This document shows, in pieces, positions 12,883 through 23,871 of a stretch of 64,000 nucleotides of DNA; positions within the stretch are counted from its first letter, which is position 1, and every line of letters starts with the position of its first letter. Below the pieces are notes generated by a model. It saw only the letters and a list, made by a program, of their open reading frames with translations, was not told where the DNA came from and ran no database searches. A program made the translations under genes and the position numbers. The stretch is from Seiridium cupressi (Eukaryota > Ascomycota > Sordariomycetes > Amphisphaeriales > Sporocadaceae): assembly GCA_036674765.1 (NCBI GenBank), contig JARVKI010000108.1, positions 62,001 through 126,000 on the forward strand, given 5' to 3'.

Positions 12883-14229
12883 GACAGCCGGGAACACATC
12901 TGTAGATGGAATAAAGGACTGTACTCATATCATTCAAACGAGCATTGTATAGATTTGAATTATCAACTCAATAATTATATATTAACACTTCACTTATATT
13001 GTACGCGGTAGAGGGGCAGTGAAGGTGCTCGCAACTCCTGTTCGAAGGTGGTTCTTCTTGCTACCGACCGCACTCGGTATTATTTACGCTCTCCTTCCGT
13101 TTTCTGGGCTAAAATAGCTGGTGTGTAGTTTGAATCTGACGGCTGAGCAGGAAAACGTAGTACTAGAGGCTCTCGGCATCGCTTGGCACACTTACGAGGT
13201 CAAGTTCTCCATCCTCGGCATGAAATCTCCGTTCTCGACTGTCGTATGATCCCCCCAACAGCAGAGATATTACCCACGATTACGAAACAAAGATGGCAGC
13301 GTTGCTGTTTGTTTCAGGCCTCCAATTCAAGATACCCGGTCGGTCGTCTCTCATTCAAAGATAGCCTGCCATTGAAGCTGCAATGTGCGTCACCTCCTGA
13401 ATTGGTGGTTTGCTTGGATGGAGAATGACAGATTACGGCTCTATCCCTTCGACTCCATGTCCCACAGAATTCACAACTCTCTTATTAGAAGGATAACACA
13501 GTTCAGATAACAAAGATTGGTACAATCATCAACTACAAAAAAGAAAAACTAATCACATTCATGTTGATGCCTATCATCATCTGCTGGTGCTTTCCCCATC
13601 CCCAGATCAGTGACCTCGCAATGCGTTTGTGGGCCATCATACGTCTTTTCTCCCACAGTCAAACTGGCCAACTTCTTTTGACATTGATCACGACTTTGCC
13701 ATTCCAAGGGATTCATACAGCCAAATTCGATGCGGCGGGTGCTGACTTTGCAGGGCCAGTATCAACAGTTGTGGTGAAACATGGTACTTCAGACCTCACA
13801 TTGGGAGAGAATTCGTGAGAAGTTTCCGTGCTGTAAACAGCAACAACAATGGGCTTAATCATATTTTTATGGAGGCTTCAGAAAATTCGAGATTGACGAG
13901 AGGGTTGTGATGCTGTGTGAATTTCAAGGTTCTGCCTAAACTCTAGCTATGGTATTAATCGCAGTGACGTTTCCCAATGACTAGTCACGGAGACTCCTGG
14001 AAACCTTATCAAACATCGCCGCCCCTAAGTGGACTCCTTGAGTACTACTATGTACACCTCATGATCGGACTTTCCAAGTCTTTATGAGGTCGAGCGTTGT
14101 TGTGTCCGATATCTTCTGCCCGGGACCTTGATGGCAAATCTCGTTGTTGCTATTACTGGATATTGTCGTGGGCTAATGATCCATGTTGGTTTCGATAGTC
14201 GAGTCATCTTTGTCATAGTACCGGCTCCC
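12883..14229. other. Convergent intergenic region, no gene seen
   Basis: This 1.3 kb gap lies between the 3' ends of GPI10 and the Arg/Ser-repeat gene. It contains AT-rich stretches near 12940-13000 and 13500-13560. Short frames such as 13561-13818 lack recognisable features. Confidence 0.5.
12910..12915 (+). terminator. Poly(A) signal of GPI10
   Basis: A perfect AATAAA starts 28 bases after the GPI10 stop codon, in the position expected for a fungal polyadenylation signal, and is followed by AT-rich sequence. Confidence 0.55.
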
Positions 14230-15349
14230 TCAGCGGTCTGCTCTACCCTTTTTACCAGAGTGTTTACGTTCTGCTTTGCGCTATGCGACACGGTTAGAGA
14301 ATTCCCGGATATAACCAAAGCATAATGCGCTTACCGATCTACTACGATGTCGGGAGTGGTTTTTGGATTTGTGACGCCTGCATGGTTATGAGCTTAGTAG
14401 ATACAGCTGGGAGTAGGACTGACCTTTGGTGGTTTTCAGCCGATGGCTTTCTGTGATTGCGCTTAGAGGTACCGCGTTTGATATTTGCAGTATTTGTGTC
14501 CCGTCCACCATCGGTAGTCCTTGACCTAGCACGATTACCACCGTACACAAAGTCGCAGCTGCATGGTTTATCAGCATCATTTGCCACCCTACTCCCGTGT
14601 CCCAGTCCTCGCGATGGAGATCGATTCACTGGATCATGGTAGTCTCTTCCGTGAGCTTCCCAGGGTTCATTTGGAGGTGTAGGTGCTGGAGGCAGCCTAG
14701 ACTTGCTTGATGCATGCCTATATTGACTTCTTCTCCTAGAGGTATGCCTAGGTTTACTTCTCTTCCTAGAAGTGTCCCTAGGTTTACTTCTCCCAGAAGT
14801 GTGTCTAGGTTTACTTTTCCTTCTAGAAGCATGCCTGTGGGCTTGGCGGTTTCTCGAGCCAGCTTCTTCGGAATCACTTAAAGATGTAGGTTCTGGCGGC
14901 ACCCCGGACTTCCTCGATGCATGTCTATGCTTAGACCCCTTTTTAGGAGCATGCCCATTCTTGTGACGGTGGCTATGTTTTGCATTGCTCTCGTGCCGAG
15001 CCTCTCGGTTGTCGGGCGGGTAGCTAGGAGTGCTCCTGTAGGGATACACCAATCCCGGGTAGTCACCGGGCCAGGGTCCACGGTACCTGGTTCGGCCACG
15101 CTGCTGGGCGTCAGGAGTGCTTCGATGTATGTGAGTCCCTGGGCTGAAATTATGGTAGAATGGAGGCAGGTTCGTATACCTGAAGTTGGGATTCGGCATC
15201 GGCTGGTAATACATATTTGGGTAGTAGCCCCCAGTTACAAACGTTGCATTGGGGTTCGGCATTGGCACCTCTGGGTTATACGGGCTTGACGGTATGTGAG
15301 GAGGCGGCTCAATGTAGGGCGAGCGAGGCCTGCCAGGATGGCGCGCCAT
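14230..15349 (-). CDS. Arg/Ser/His-rich repeat protein of unknown function
   Basis: I do not recognise a family. Exons 15349-14424, 14377-14335 and 14280-14230 join in frame to 339 residues. The N-terminal third is Pro/Tyr/Asn-rich (for example NPNATFVTGGYYPNMYYQP). The middle consists of degenerate repeats of the form R-H-T/A-S-R-x-R/K-S, such as SKPRHTSRRRS and SQYRHASSKS, giving a strongly basic, disordered, SR-like tract. The tail after splicing is RSRSRKAERKHSGKKGRADR. Introns are 46 bases (gtcagt...tactaag...cag) and 54 bases (gtaagc...ctctaac...tag). If the first of these is retained the frame stays open and ends instead at a stop near 14342, so the C-terminus depends on splicing. Composition suggests an RNA-binding or nuclear-speckle-like role, which is inference only. 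It could also be a lineage-specific disordered protein. Confidence 0.6.
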
Positions 15350-16898
15350 GATGCCGGACTAGAATATGAATGTACGATCGTAAGGCCTTGGTCGTAGTAG
15401 ACAGAGCCTAGCCATGCCGCTTCCGATATCTCGTACGGTTTGCTAAAAGTGGACTATTAGTTTAGAAACGATTTAGCTTGGAGACAGATCAGTTTAGAAC
15501 GTCAATTTAAATATGCGTTACATGTTCTTTTGTGATTATATCCAGCCCCGTGGAGGTTACTGGAATCACGAACCCTTCCGTTGACCCTACCACCACCCCC
15601 GTTGGTTAATCAGGTCTGATAATATATCACGTATGACTAGCATCATGTGATTCAGGGATCTGAATTATGCCATACTCACTTGGTGAACTCGCGCGTTTGT
15701 AGTTCTCCAGACGAAGGAGAGAGCGATGGGTTCTGGGTCAATACCGAGAAATTGTTATAGTTGGGTGTAGAAGAGGTAGCATGTCTCTATCAATCACGTG
15801 GCCGTATTTTGATAAAGGGTTTGGTGACCTTGCACAATAAATTCTAGATGCATATTGTGACTCCAATGCCATAACCGTAAGCAGCTAAAGAGGCATGAGT
15901 AACAATGCAAACAGAGGGTCACATGTTCGTCGCACAACCGCCAAACTCGAGTCCGTTGGGGAATGAGAATCAAGTGCTACCCAAGCGGCGTTTAACAATG
16001 TGTATCAGTATTTCCCTGCGAGGAAACTGACGCAGTAACCCTGTCGGAAGTTTGACCGTATTTGTGCGTATCACGACGCCTAAGTGAGACATGAATGCCT
16101 GCGAAGCTTCATCACTCGTCAGGTCAGATTCTGAACTTATGGGCCAAACTTGCTTGATGCATGAAGTATGGTATATATCATACCATCTAAAGTGCGTCCA
16201 CTTAAGCTGCGCTGCAGGTTGGTGTATGCGCGGCAAAAAATACACCGGTCGCCTCACTTATGTGCAGTGAGGGATATAATCCAAAGGTAAAGCATCATTC
16301 CACAGTCCCTGATTGCAGCATTGAGTGCCTTCTGTATTCGTATGATCAAATCTGCGAGAAGGGCGATATGCGTACCTTGGTTCCTCGGATGAGGCGTAGA
16401 TGGAGTAAGGTCGATGCTTTGGCCGGTGCTCATCTACGTGTTTAGGGGTATTGATATTTCTTACATAGTGATACCCAGTTCGTATTAACCCCAATAGCTT
16501 AATGTAGCAAACCTTGCCTGTCATCTCAATGGCTTGCTCAGAGGGCGCCACTTATTCCATATACAAGTTGAGGTTTAGTTGTTAGTAGTCATTGGCCCGC
16601 AGGCTCATGCTTGGCTCTGCGTAATTGATCGCGGTTCGGTCTTGCCTAGATTGAGCATTTCGATCTTCAATCTCAGGGGGCTACCTGTCTTGATTTGGCA
16701 ATCCTAGAGTAGTTGTAGCGTTCACATCACACAGACTGCTACCAGAGCGGTTTTGGATGATTGGGACGCTACATGGTACACACGATTTAAGATTCGTAGT
16801 GTCTTTAGACACCAAATATAACCCACATCTATATTTCATGATTCGTACATTCATGCAGTGCCTGTTGATATCCCTTTGACATCGAGGTGACCGATCAA
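15350..16898. other. Intergenic, no gene supported
   Basis: This 1.5 kb gap lies between the repeat-protein start and the cullin-4 stop. A minus-strand frame across 15970-16551 is open apart from one stop near 16258 but lacks an ATG and any domain. Nothing else was seen. Confidence 0.45.
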
Positions 16899-19591
16899 CT
16901 ACGCCAGGTACTCGTACGAGTTGCCATCCCTTTCAAGATAATCTTTTTCGATGAGCCTGCGAAATGTTAGCGTGCGAGTCTCCATAATGAAAGGCTGAAT
17001 ACCAAACGTACTTCTCAATGTTCTTCTTGATCTCGGTCGTGTCAACGGCGCCGCGGCTCTTGGTCTGGTTGATGACTTCGGCTACGAGGTTGGCGTGCGT
17101 CATGGTCTTCCTGCTCTTCATGATACGAACAATAGCAGCTTGCGTCTCGAACTGCCTATCCACAGCAACCTTGTGATGGGTTGCCTCGTTCTCTTCTTTA
17201 GTCTCCTTGAGCTGAATCTGATTGATTTTGACACGATACTTGGGATCTGTGAAGGCCTTGTTGACAGTGAAAGTATCCGTAGTCTGTACGTCCTTGCCCT
17301 TGGGGTGCTTGGTCAGAACGCGAGCCTTGCCGCATGCTAGCGATTGGAGTGTACGGTTCAAGTCTTTGCCAACCAGACCTGAAGCATCGGAAATTTGAGA
17401 ATATGTCAGGAAGTCTTGCGCCCCCTTGCCCTCGATCTGGTTGAAAAGCTCCAGCACAACCGCTTGGAATGCACTGACGAGCAGTTCCTTTGAGCCCTTG
17501 TTGAATTTTGCCTTGACTGTGCAGTGGGCGAGCGCATGCTTCCACGACAAGCGACGTCCAGTATGTTTTCCTGTGTAGAATTTCTCAAACTGTTCGACTT
17601 GCGCTGCAACTTCGCTTGGCAAGTTGAGATGAACGTCGGGATAAGTCGGCCAAGCTGCGGCAGACATGATGTCCACGTTCAGATCCACTGGAGCTTTATT
17701 CCGACCAGTATTTTCCAGGTATGATTTGTATGCGCCGATTTCGTCGCGAGCGAGTTCTTTGTCCTTGAACATCTGCTCAAGATTATGGGTAAAACTTGAA
17801 CCACATTCGCTCTTCAGCTTTGTGAGCATGCTGCGCTCGGCATCGGCGCTGGCACTGCGGTTCATGAGTAGCCGGCGTGCCAGGTCCTGCTTATAGAACG
17901 CCTCGAAGACGTCTTTACCCTCAATAAACCTGAACAGCTCCAATGCATGATCCAACTGCCTGTCAAGTTCAGCATCTTCATCACCTGTGCTTGCGAGGCC
18001 ACTTTGTTCAGCTGCCACACGATCCTTGTTGTCTGACAACAGAGACTGCGGAATTGTCTTCAGTCCACCCCTGAGGAGCATGTCGATATACTTTGCAATC
18101 ATCTCGCCGACCTTGGACGTGCCAGTCTTCCACGCAGCTAGTATCTTCTTATCGTTGATGAAACTGCCAAATGCTTCCCTAAGTCCGTAAGTGAACTCCT
18201 CGTCTTTGTTGAAGGCGTCGCGGACCATGATATCCAAGGCTCTCCGGAACTCGAGAAGCCGTACGACCATCTCATCACCTCTTTGGGTATCGTTAACAAT
18301 GATGGCGCCCGCTTTTCGAATGTATTCTTCCCAGGGTGCACGAAGCTTCTTCTGGATAGCCGATAGGCGAAGCAGTTCGTACAGGGCTTGCATGGAGTCG
18401 ACAGCATTCTCATCCAACAGCTTGCTGACATTACCACTGTCGAGCAATTTCTCGGAATAGCCCTCAATCAGTATCGCATGGGCACTGTCCATGAGTTGCC
18501 GCTTCGACAAACTGTCGAAATTGTAGGCGTTGCATCTGTAATCCTCGGCTGCCAGCAGTCGCTTACAGCCTGAGATATACGACTTCAGGGACGAAGCGCT
18601 CCGTATCTCAGCAAACTCTTCAAAATATTCGCGGGAGGTTTCCAAAAATCGTGGCTCGAAAGATTTGCCATAGATATTCAAGATGTGCAGCATGGAAATG
18701 GAATCGCGCAGCAAGGATGCATCAAAGCCAGGATCGCCTCTCCGATCATGGGCAATCAGGTCGGTAATGCCTGCTAGAACCGTAGGACCCATTTTCGAAG
18801 TCACGAAAACCATCCTCCTGAACAGCAAGATCCCCATATCATTAATCATAGGCAGATCCTTGGAGTTCAACAGGAAACTCCTGTCCAGGAAACTGAATAT
18901 GGATCGGATGGATACCTGGTGCATTATCAGTAGTTGCAGTCAGGCCGGGCTTGATGTGACCTACCAGTTGCTGACCCCAGATGACCCAATGCTTGTGTAC
19001 ACTCCTGAGGACTTCGACATTGCTTGCGCCAGTTCCCGTCTTGATGGACTTTGCCATTTCTCCGTTGAGATAGTCCTCGCATCGTTGCCGTAGAAAGTCG
19101 TAGAGCTTCTTTTCGCTATTGTTCTTGCGGTGATACTGGCATAGACTCTCGACACCCTTGTAAAGGGTATCGAGCGGCTTCCTGGGCTGCTGTTTTGCGA
19201 ATATGGATTCCAGTGCAGCTTCCAAGTCCTCCCATATCTTCTGGTAGAACTGCTCAAGCTCATTTGTACGGGACACGCTCTGGAAATTCTTGATGACGAG
19301 CTTCTTGGCGCCTTTCCCGGGCTGGAAAGCAGTGGTGCCGCTCGGCTTCGTCAAGTCGATGAAGGCGGCATTCTGGGGTCGCTTGCCTTGCACCTTGCTC
19401 ATTCTCTGCGCTGTCGACTGATTCGGCGCTGAAACTATCTTGGCTCGCTTAAGGTCTTGTCCGATCGGCCGGCTCTCAGAAGGCCGTCGCTTGCTGGGGA
19501 GAAAACCAGTGGCGGATTTGGTGTTCTTCGACTGGGCTCCGATTGCACTGGCCGATCCGATCCGTGGCGATCCTGGTGTTGAAGGCGGCAT
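16899..19591 (-). CDS. CUL4: Cullin-4, scaffold of CRL4 ubiquitin ligases
   Basis: Cullin-4 holds the RING protein Rbx1 at its C-terminus and DDB1 with substrate receptors at its N-terminus. In filamentous fungi CRL4 complexes act in DNA repair and in directing heterochromatin. Exons 19591-18965, 18915-17012 and 16956-16899 join in frame to 862 residues. The first ~90 residues are a basic, low-complexity extension. Cullin repeats follow. The cullin homology region carries EFRYGLREAFGSF-like sequence (here EFTYGLREAFGSFIND), FIEGKDVFEAFYKQDLARRL and the winged-helix part. The neddylation segment RIMKSRKTMTHANLV places the acceptor Lys near residue 809. The 58-base last exon supplies the family's typical end LIEKDYLERDGNSYEYLA. 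Cul4 is preferred over Cul1 and Cul3 from overall length and the sequence around the neddylation site; this assignment is strong but based on recall. Confidence 0.93.
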
Positions 19592-20745
19592 GGACCTGAG
19601 AAGATGCCATGCAAAGCAGTGTTACTGACGCTATGATAGTCGTGTTGCCAGAGTTGATCTCTGCAGATGTCCGACGCGTGGTGCGAGACACGAATGTAGG
19701 ACTTGGATCTGTACGTTGGCGACTGTTAGGCACTTCACGGTAAGCTTCGAACCGTTCAATCACTGGGCGCGGGAGCTCTATCCTTCGATGATGCAAGTTG
19801 CAGCTGCAAACGTGCCGGGCCAATGGCGGTTAAGTCCGAGGCGCTATCAGGTCGCTGCAAATCAGCGGGGTTCGCGCTCAACGCTAAGTGCATTGTATGT
19901 GTACCCCGCTAACATTTGAAACCATCATTCGTGAGCATCAATGATTCAATCAATGGCTCTTCCCTCTCAAGGCAATGAAATACAAACTCATCCATAAGTC
20001 ATCAACGGCCTGGTCCACTGAATCAGCAACAACGTTTGTAGCGAATTTCTCCATACAACTAGCTAGAGCTACCCCCTAAGTAAACCCGATATCCTGGCCT
20101 AGCTGGATTTTTCTAGTTTCTGTCCCCTTTTTAGTCACGATCGTCTACTTCAGAAACATACGGTGACTGCTATATAATCATGTCCACGGTGGTATTCGTG
20201 CAAAGTTGAAGTAATCTCTTTGCTTTCAGCTTCACATGAATATCACCGTCTAGACGTGTTAGTCTGCCGTCATGTACAATATGAGCACCACCCCCAGAGA
20301 TCATAAGATCAAGACGGTGGTCTCGTAGTCAACCATCTGTATGCTCTTGTGCTCTTCTTATTCTAGGAAAGTAATAACCAACGACCCATGGATAGCAAAC
20401 AAACTCATTCAATATAACTGTTCACAGTGGCCGGGTTTCATGCTACAATTCATAGCCACAAACATGCATGCTTGAGGGGTTGATGTCGCAGGACCTGGTA
20501 CGTGTAGTAGCAAGTATAATCACTTCTGAGTCATTAGCACGTATTCATATTATCCCTCAAAGCAAGAAGTAGCTTCCTAAACATCCCTTGGAAGGATCAA
20601 TTCATGTGTTGAATGCAAGGCAAGAACGCTTCAGACCACGGCCCTGACTTCCGAGAATAGTGTTGTCCAATGTCTGCCCCAGATGTGCTCCGTCCACCCC
20701 TTTTTGGTCTCAACATTCAATCGTTGCTATATTGCCAAAGACACC
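19592..20745. other. Divergent intergenic region, no gene seen
   Basis: The gap between the divergent CUL4 and DUF6594-like genes must hold both promoters. Open frames are short and no repeat was recognised. Confidence 0.5.
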
Positions 20746-21553
20746 ATGGGGTCTAAATCTGACAATTTTCCACAGTTCACCAAGGCAAAAGACTTCACCC
20801 AGACTTCTCGTTCAGTCTCCCCAGCACGTTCGACTATGCCGGTGACTGACGCCTACGATGGCGCGGAAACTATCACAACAGGCACCAACGGGACTGGCGT
20901 CGCTTCCTTGCTGCCAGACCCAGTAACGGGATCACTCCGTCGATATCCTACCAAGGCCACAGCTGATGAGCCGCTCAAAGATGTCACACAAAAGCTCAGT
21001 CGAACATTTCCCGTCTCGCCAATGACCTCCAGACGCGCATTCTTCATCTCTCCATTCCTGAGAACACCCAAGACGTCTAGAGACGTAAGCCCCGAGAGAA
21101 ATCCCGAGGAGATCATTTTCCAGATCCAGATGACACAGGCCGAGAAGCGGGACACGAACGCTACCCAGAAAAGCGATGCCACAGATGAGGAATGGGAGCA
21201 TCAGCTTCGAATGGAACGTAGGCGACGTGTCCGAGAATTTCCACAACGACTAGCTACCTCGATTATCGGCGGAATATTCGTCATCGCTCCCATGGTCAGA
21301 TCCTAGACATCCTATGTATCATGGTCAATCACTGACGGGACCCCTCCAGGTCATCATGAGTATCGATAGATCGTTGACAAAAGATCTGATCGCCAGTTCT
21401 GTCGCTGTACTGCTCTTTGGAATGACGTTGGCATGGTTGAGCACTTCGGATGAGATCAGCCTATTCGTGGCCACAGTCGGCTATGCCGCTTTTCTCGCCG
21501 TTTTTTTGGCTGTTGGGGATGATAATGAGGTCCACGTTGGAACCGAAAGGTAG
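20746..21553 (+). CDS. DUF6594-like membrane protein
   Basis: Two exons (20746-21294 and 21350-21553) join in frame to 250 residues. The first ~165 residues are polar and Ser/Thr/Pro-rich. A charged helix with EEWEHQLRMERRRRVREFP follows, and then three hydrophobic segments: IIGGIFVIAPMVIM, LIASSVAVLLFGMTLAWL and VATVGYAAFLAVFLAV. This polar N-terminus plus three C-terminal membrane helices, with the APMxIM sequence at the first helix, matches the architecture I know for the large fungal DUF6594 group, whose function is unknown. The N-terminal part is unusually rich in phosphorylatable residues (SPARS, SPMTSRR, SPERNP). An in-frame ATG 63 bases upstream is an alternative start; I chose the ATG opening MGSKSDNF. 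The family name is moderately sure. Confidence 0.72.
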
Positions 21554-21998
21554 GTATGACTAGGTCTAATCCCAATATATGAGAATCGTTGGTCGGCTGT
21601 TTCTCTGTATAACGTACATGTAAGTTAAATCCTAGAAGAGACATTGCTGGGTCCTTTTTGTGATAGCTTCCTAGATCTTAAATTGAGGTGTGATGTAATT
21701 AAGTTGTGTATATGTCTCTGTCGGAGTTAACGTTCCGGGGATCATAGGGTATGACAATAATTGGGTTTTCAAACGAACATATATGTACATATCGTAAATC
21801 TCCGCTTCCAGTCTCGAACATTGTGGTCATTACACAAAACTTAACGGCCAACAGAAAGGTAGGAATGGCTTGGATATACGCTCAATAGACAGTCATGGCT
21901 CAAAATAGTTACTGGATGAGTTCATTGTCATCATAATTTAGCATCGATGGGTAGTAACAATATAGCTACATATATCCTCACCCAATCCTTAATTGCTT
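21554..21998. other. Convergent intergenic region, AT-rich
   Basis: A 445-base AT-rich gap between two convergent genes. It should contain both 3' ends. No gene was seen. Confidence 0.5.
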
Positions 21999-22634
21999 TT
22001 AATAGTTCTCGCTCTCTCGACTCGCCTGCGTAACCGATCTTGGTGCCTCATATCCGGCCGAAGAAATGGAGCCAGGGACCGACTCGGGGGTATAATACTC
22101 TGAACCCGGGAACTTGTTCTTCTCGCGCGGGAGACCTTCACTCTGCAAGTTGCTCTGCACGTATTCCTTGCCTTCCGACATCGCATCCCGGTTACCGGTC
22201 TCGTACGAGTCTGAGCCTTGGGGCTGGCGTCTGCCGGATGAGTCGTATGTGTTCTCGCCGCCAAAGTCGCGCTGCTGCTGGGCTAGTTTGTGCTCAGGAC
22301 CGCCCTCACCCTCGAAGTGCTCGCCTCTTGTTTGCCTGTAAACCGTGAGTTAGCAATGAGATACTGAGATCCAAGGAACGGAAATGGCTTGCCTTCCACG
22401 TGAATCAAGGTCGCCGCCCTCTCCAGGTGGGATACGCTTGTTGTAGCTAGCGTTCGTGCTCAAGTCTGTATCATATTGGACTTGGGCGCCGGGAAACTTG
22501 TTCTCGACTCTGGAATCGACACCAGCATCATCATTGGAAGAAGACTTTCCAGCGCCGGTCTTTGCCTGGTAGCTGTTGAGGTCTCGCTCAGCTTGGTCGG
22601 CGATGTTGCGAAGCTGTTGCTCTCCGGGTGCCAT
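21999..22634 (-). CDS. Small hydrophilic protein with duplicated NKFPG motif
   Basis: Two exons (22634-22393 and 22335-21999) join in frame to 192 residues. The function is unknown. The whole chain is polar, rich in Gly, Ser, Gln, Glu, Asp, Asn and Arg, with no hydrophobic core, signal peptide or membrane helix, so it is probably disordered, like hydrophilins or LEA-type stress proteins. A motif occurs twice: VENKFPGAQVQY in exon 1 and REKNKFPGSEYY near the end. Both copies sit in a context of charged residues followed by Tyr. The intron (22336-22392) begins with GC instead of GT (AG|GCAAGC) and ends ...ttgctaac...tttacag. This is the junction that keeps the reading DSRGRQTRGEHFEG. The start ATG opens MAPGEQQLRNIADQAERD. 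Similar short proteins probably occur in other filamentous fungi, but I cannot name a family. Confidence 0.72.
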
Positions 22635-23871
22635 TGTGTTGTATTGGATATCGTGTGTAGATTGGATAGGATATGGCAAAAGTATGGTATGTTCAACGAG
22701 TAAGTAAATACGTTGGATTGTTTGATTGAATGAATTGTGTTTCGCACCTCTCAGCACGCTCAGTAGAATTCATATATTAATGCGTTTGTCTGATAGTTAC
22801 ATACGTCATAGAAGTTTACCAGTCAGACGGCACTTCTGACTTCATGATTGAATCATGCCCCAGTTATCTCGGGCATCAAATTGGTGGGACTGCAAACAGC
22901 TCTTTACCCATCTTGTAAAGCTTCGTGCTCAATTGTCAATTGCTGTAACGATTGTCTCGTTGCTTAGGCAGGGGCTTGCACGTTATATGATCTCATACCG
23001 ATCGTAGATCGCGGATTGATCGGTCCGGTGGCTCTGCTGATGGAGCAGCTGGAGGTATCATGTTGCATGCAAAACGACGACGCCACCTTGGTGATATCGA
23101 CTCGATCGTGATTGGAGTGAAGAACAACCGTGCCGAAATGGACAGATACATACATATTCTTCATTTTGATGCAAACGCACCAAATATGAGCTTCGAGTCT
23201 CGAACGATTTAGAGCGATTGAGCTGCCAGTTCAGGGGACCCACTGTAATATCATGACCGTGATCCGAAAGTGATGCACATATCCTATAAAACTCATTAGG
23301 TATCCCATTTTAGATGCTCTTGAAATACTTTTTAATAATTAACTGTTTTACCTGCTCTTCAAGCATGAAATTTTCACATTCATGGACAGCGCATATAATT
23401 ATGTTCAAGACAGCTCGATGCGAGTACGACGTATTTTATCGTCACGGCTAATATGACAAATTAAAGAAGGTTTTTTTTTTTTTTTTTTTTTTTTTGGTGC
23501 CCTTGGTGTTCCGTAGCCTCTATCCGACTATGATAATATTCAAGGCTGCATCCTATAATGGTCACTTATGGAAGCTCGATACGTGACTCTCTTGGCGACT
23601 TTGCCGCTCAAGTATGCTGAAATATCAATCGGAGCTTTTCCATCCTTATTTATTTATCATATTCGAGTCAGGGCCCTTGGACCTTCGTGAAATCGTATTG
23701 TAAATCTTGAAGTAAGGGACGTCTGCACGTCTATGGACTGCGCATTATTCGTGACCCATCGATACGTCAAACTTCTTTTTGTCTGCCTTCAATTTTTATC
23801 TTTCCCCCCTTTTTCTTCCACTTGTTGAGTCCATAATACCTACGGTATTTATGTATGTCTCGCCATCATCT
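22635..23871. other. Intergenic with long poly-T tract
   Basis: The gap between two minus-strand genes holds the upstream region of the hydrophilic-protein gene. AT-rich sequence around 23270-23500 includes a 25-base T run. No gene was recognised. Confidence 0.5.
23471..23495. repeat. Poly-T homopolymer, 25 bases
   Basis: An uninterrupted run of 25 T lies in an AT-rich intergenic stretch. It could be a simple repeat or the poly-A tail of an old retroposed copy on the minus strand. No retroelement coding sequence is visible next to it. Confidence 0.85.

Noticed and set aside
15970..16551. Minus-strand frame open for about 190 codons apart from one stop near 16258
   Set aside because: It has no ATG start, no domain and no splice signal that would remove the stop in a sensible way. 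It was considered as a pseudogene but nothing supports it.
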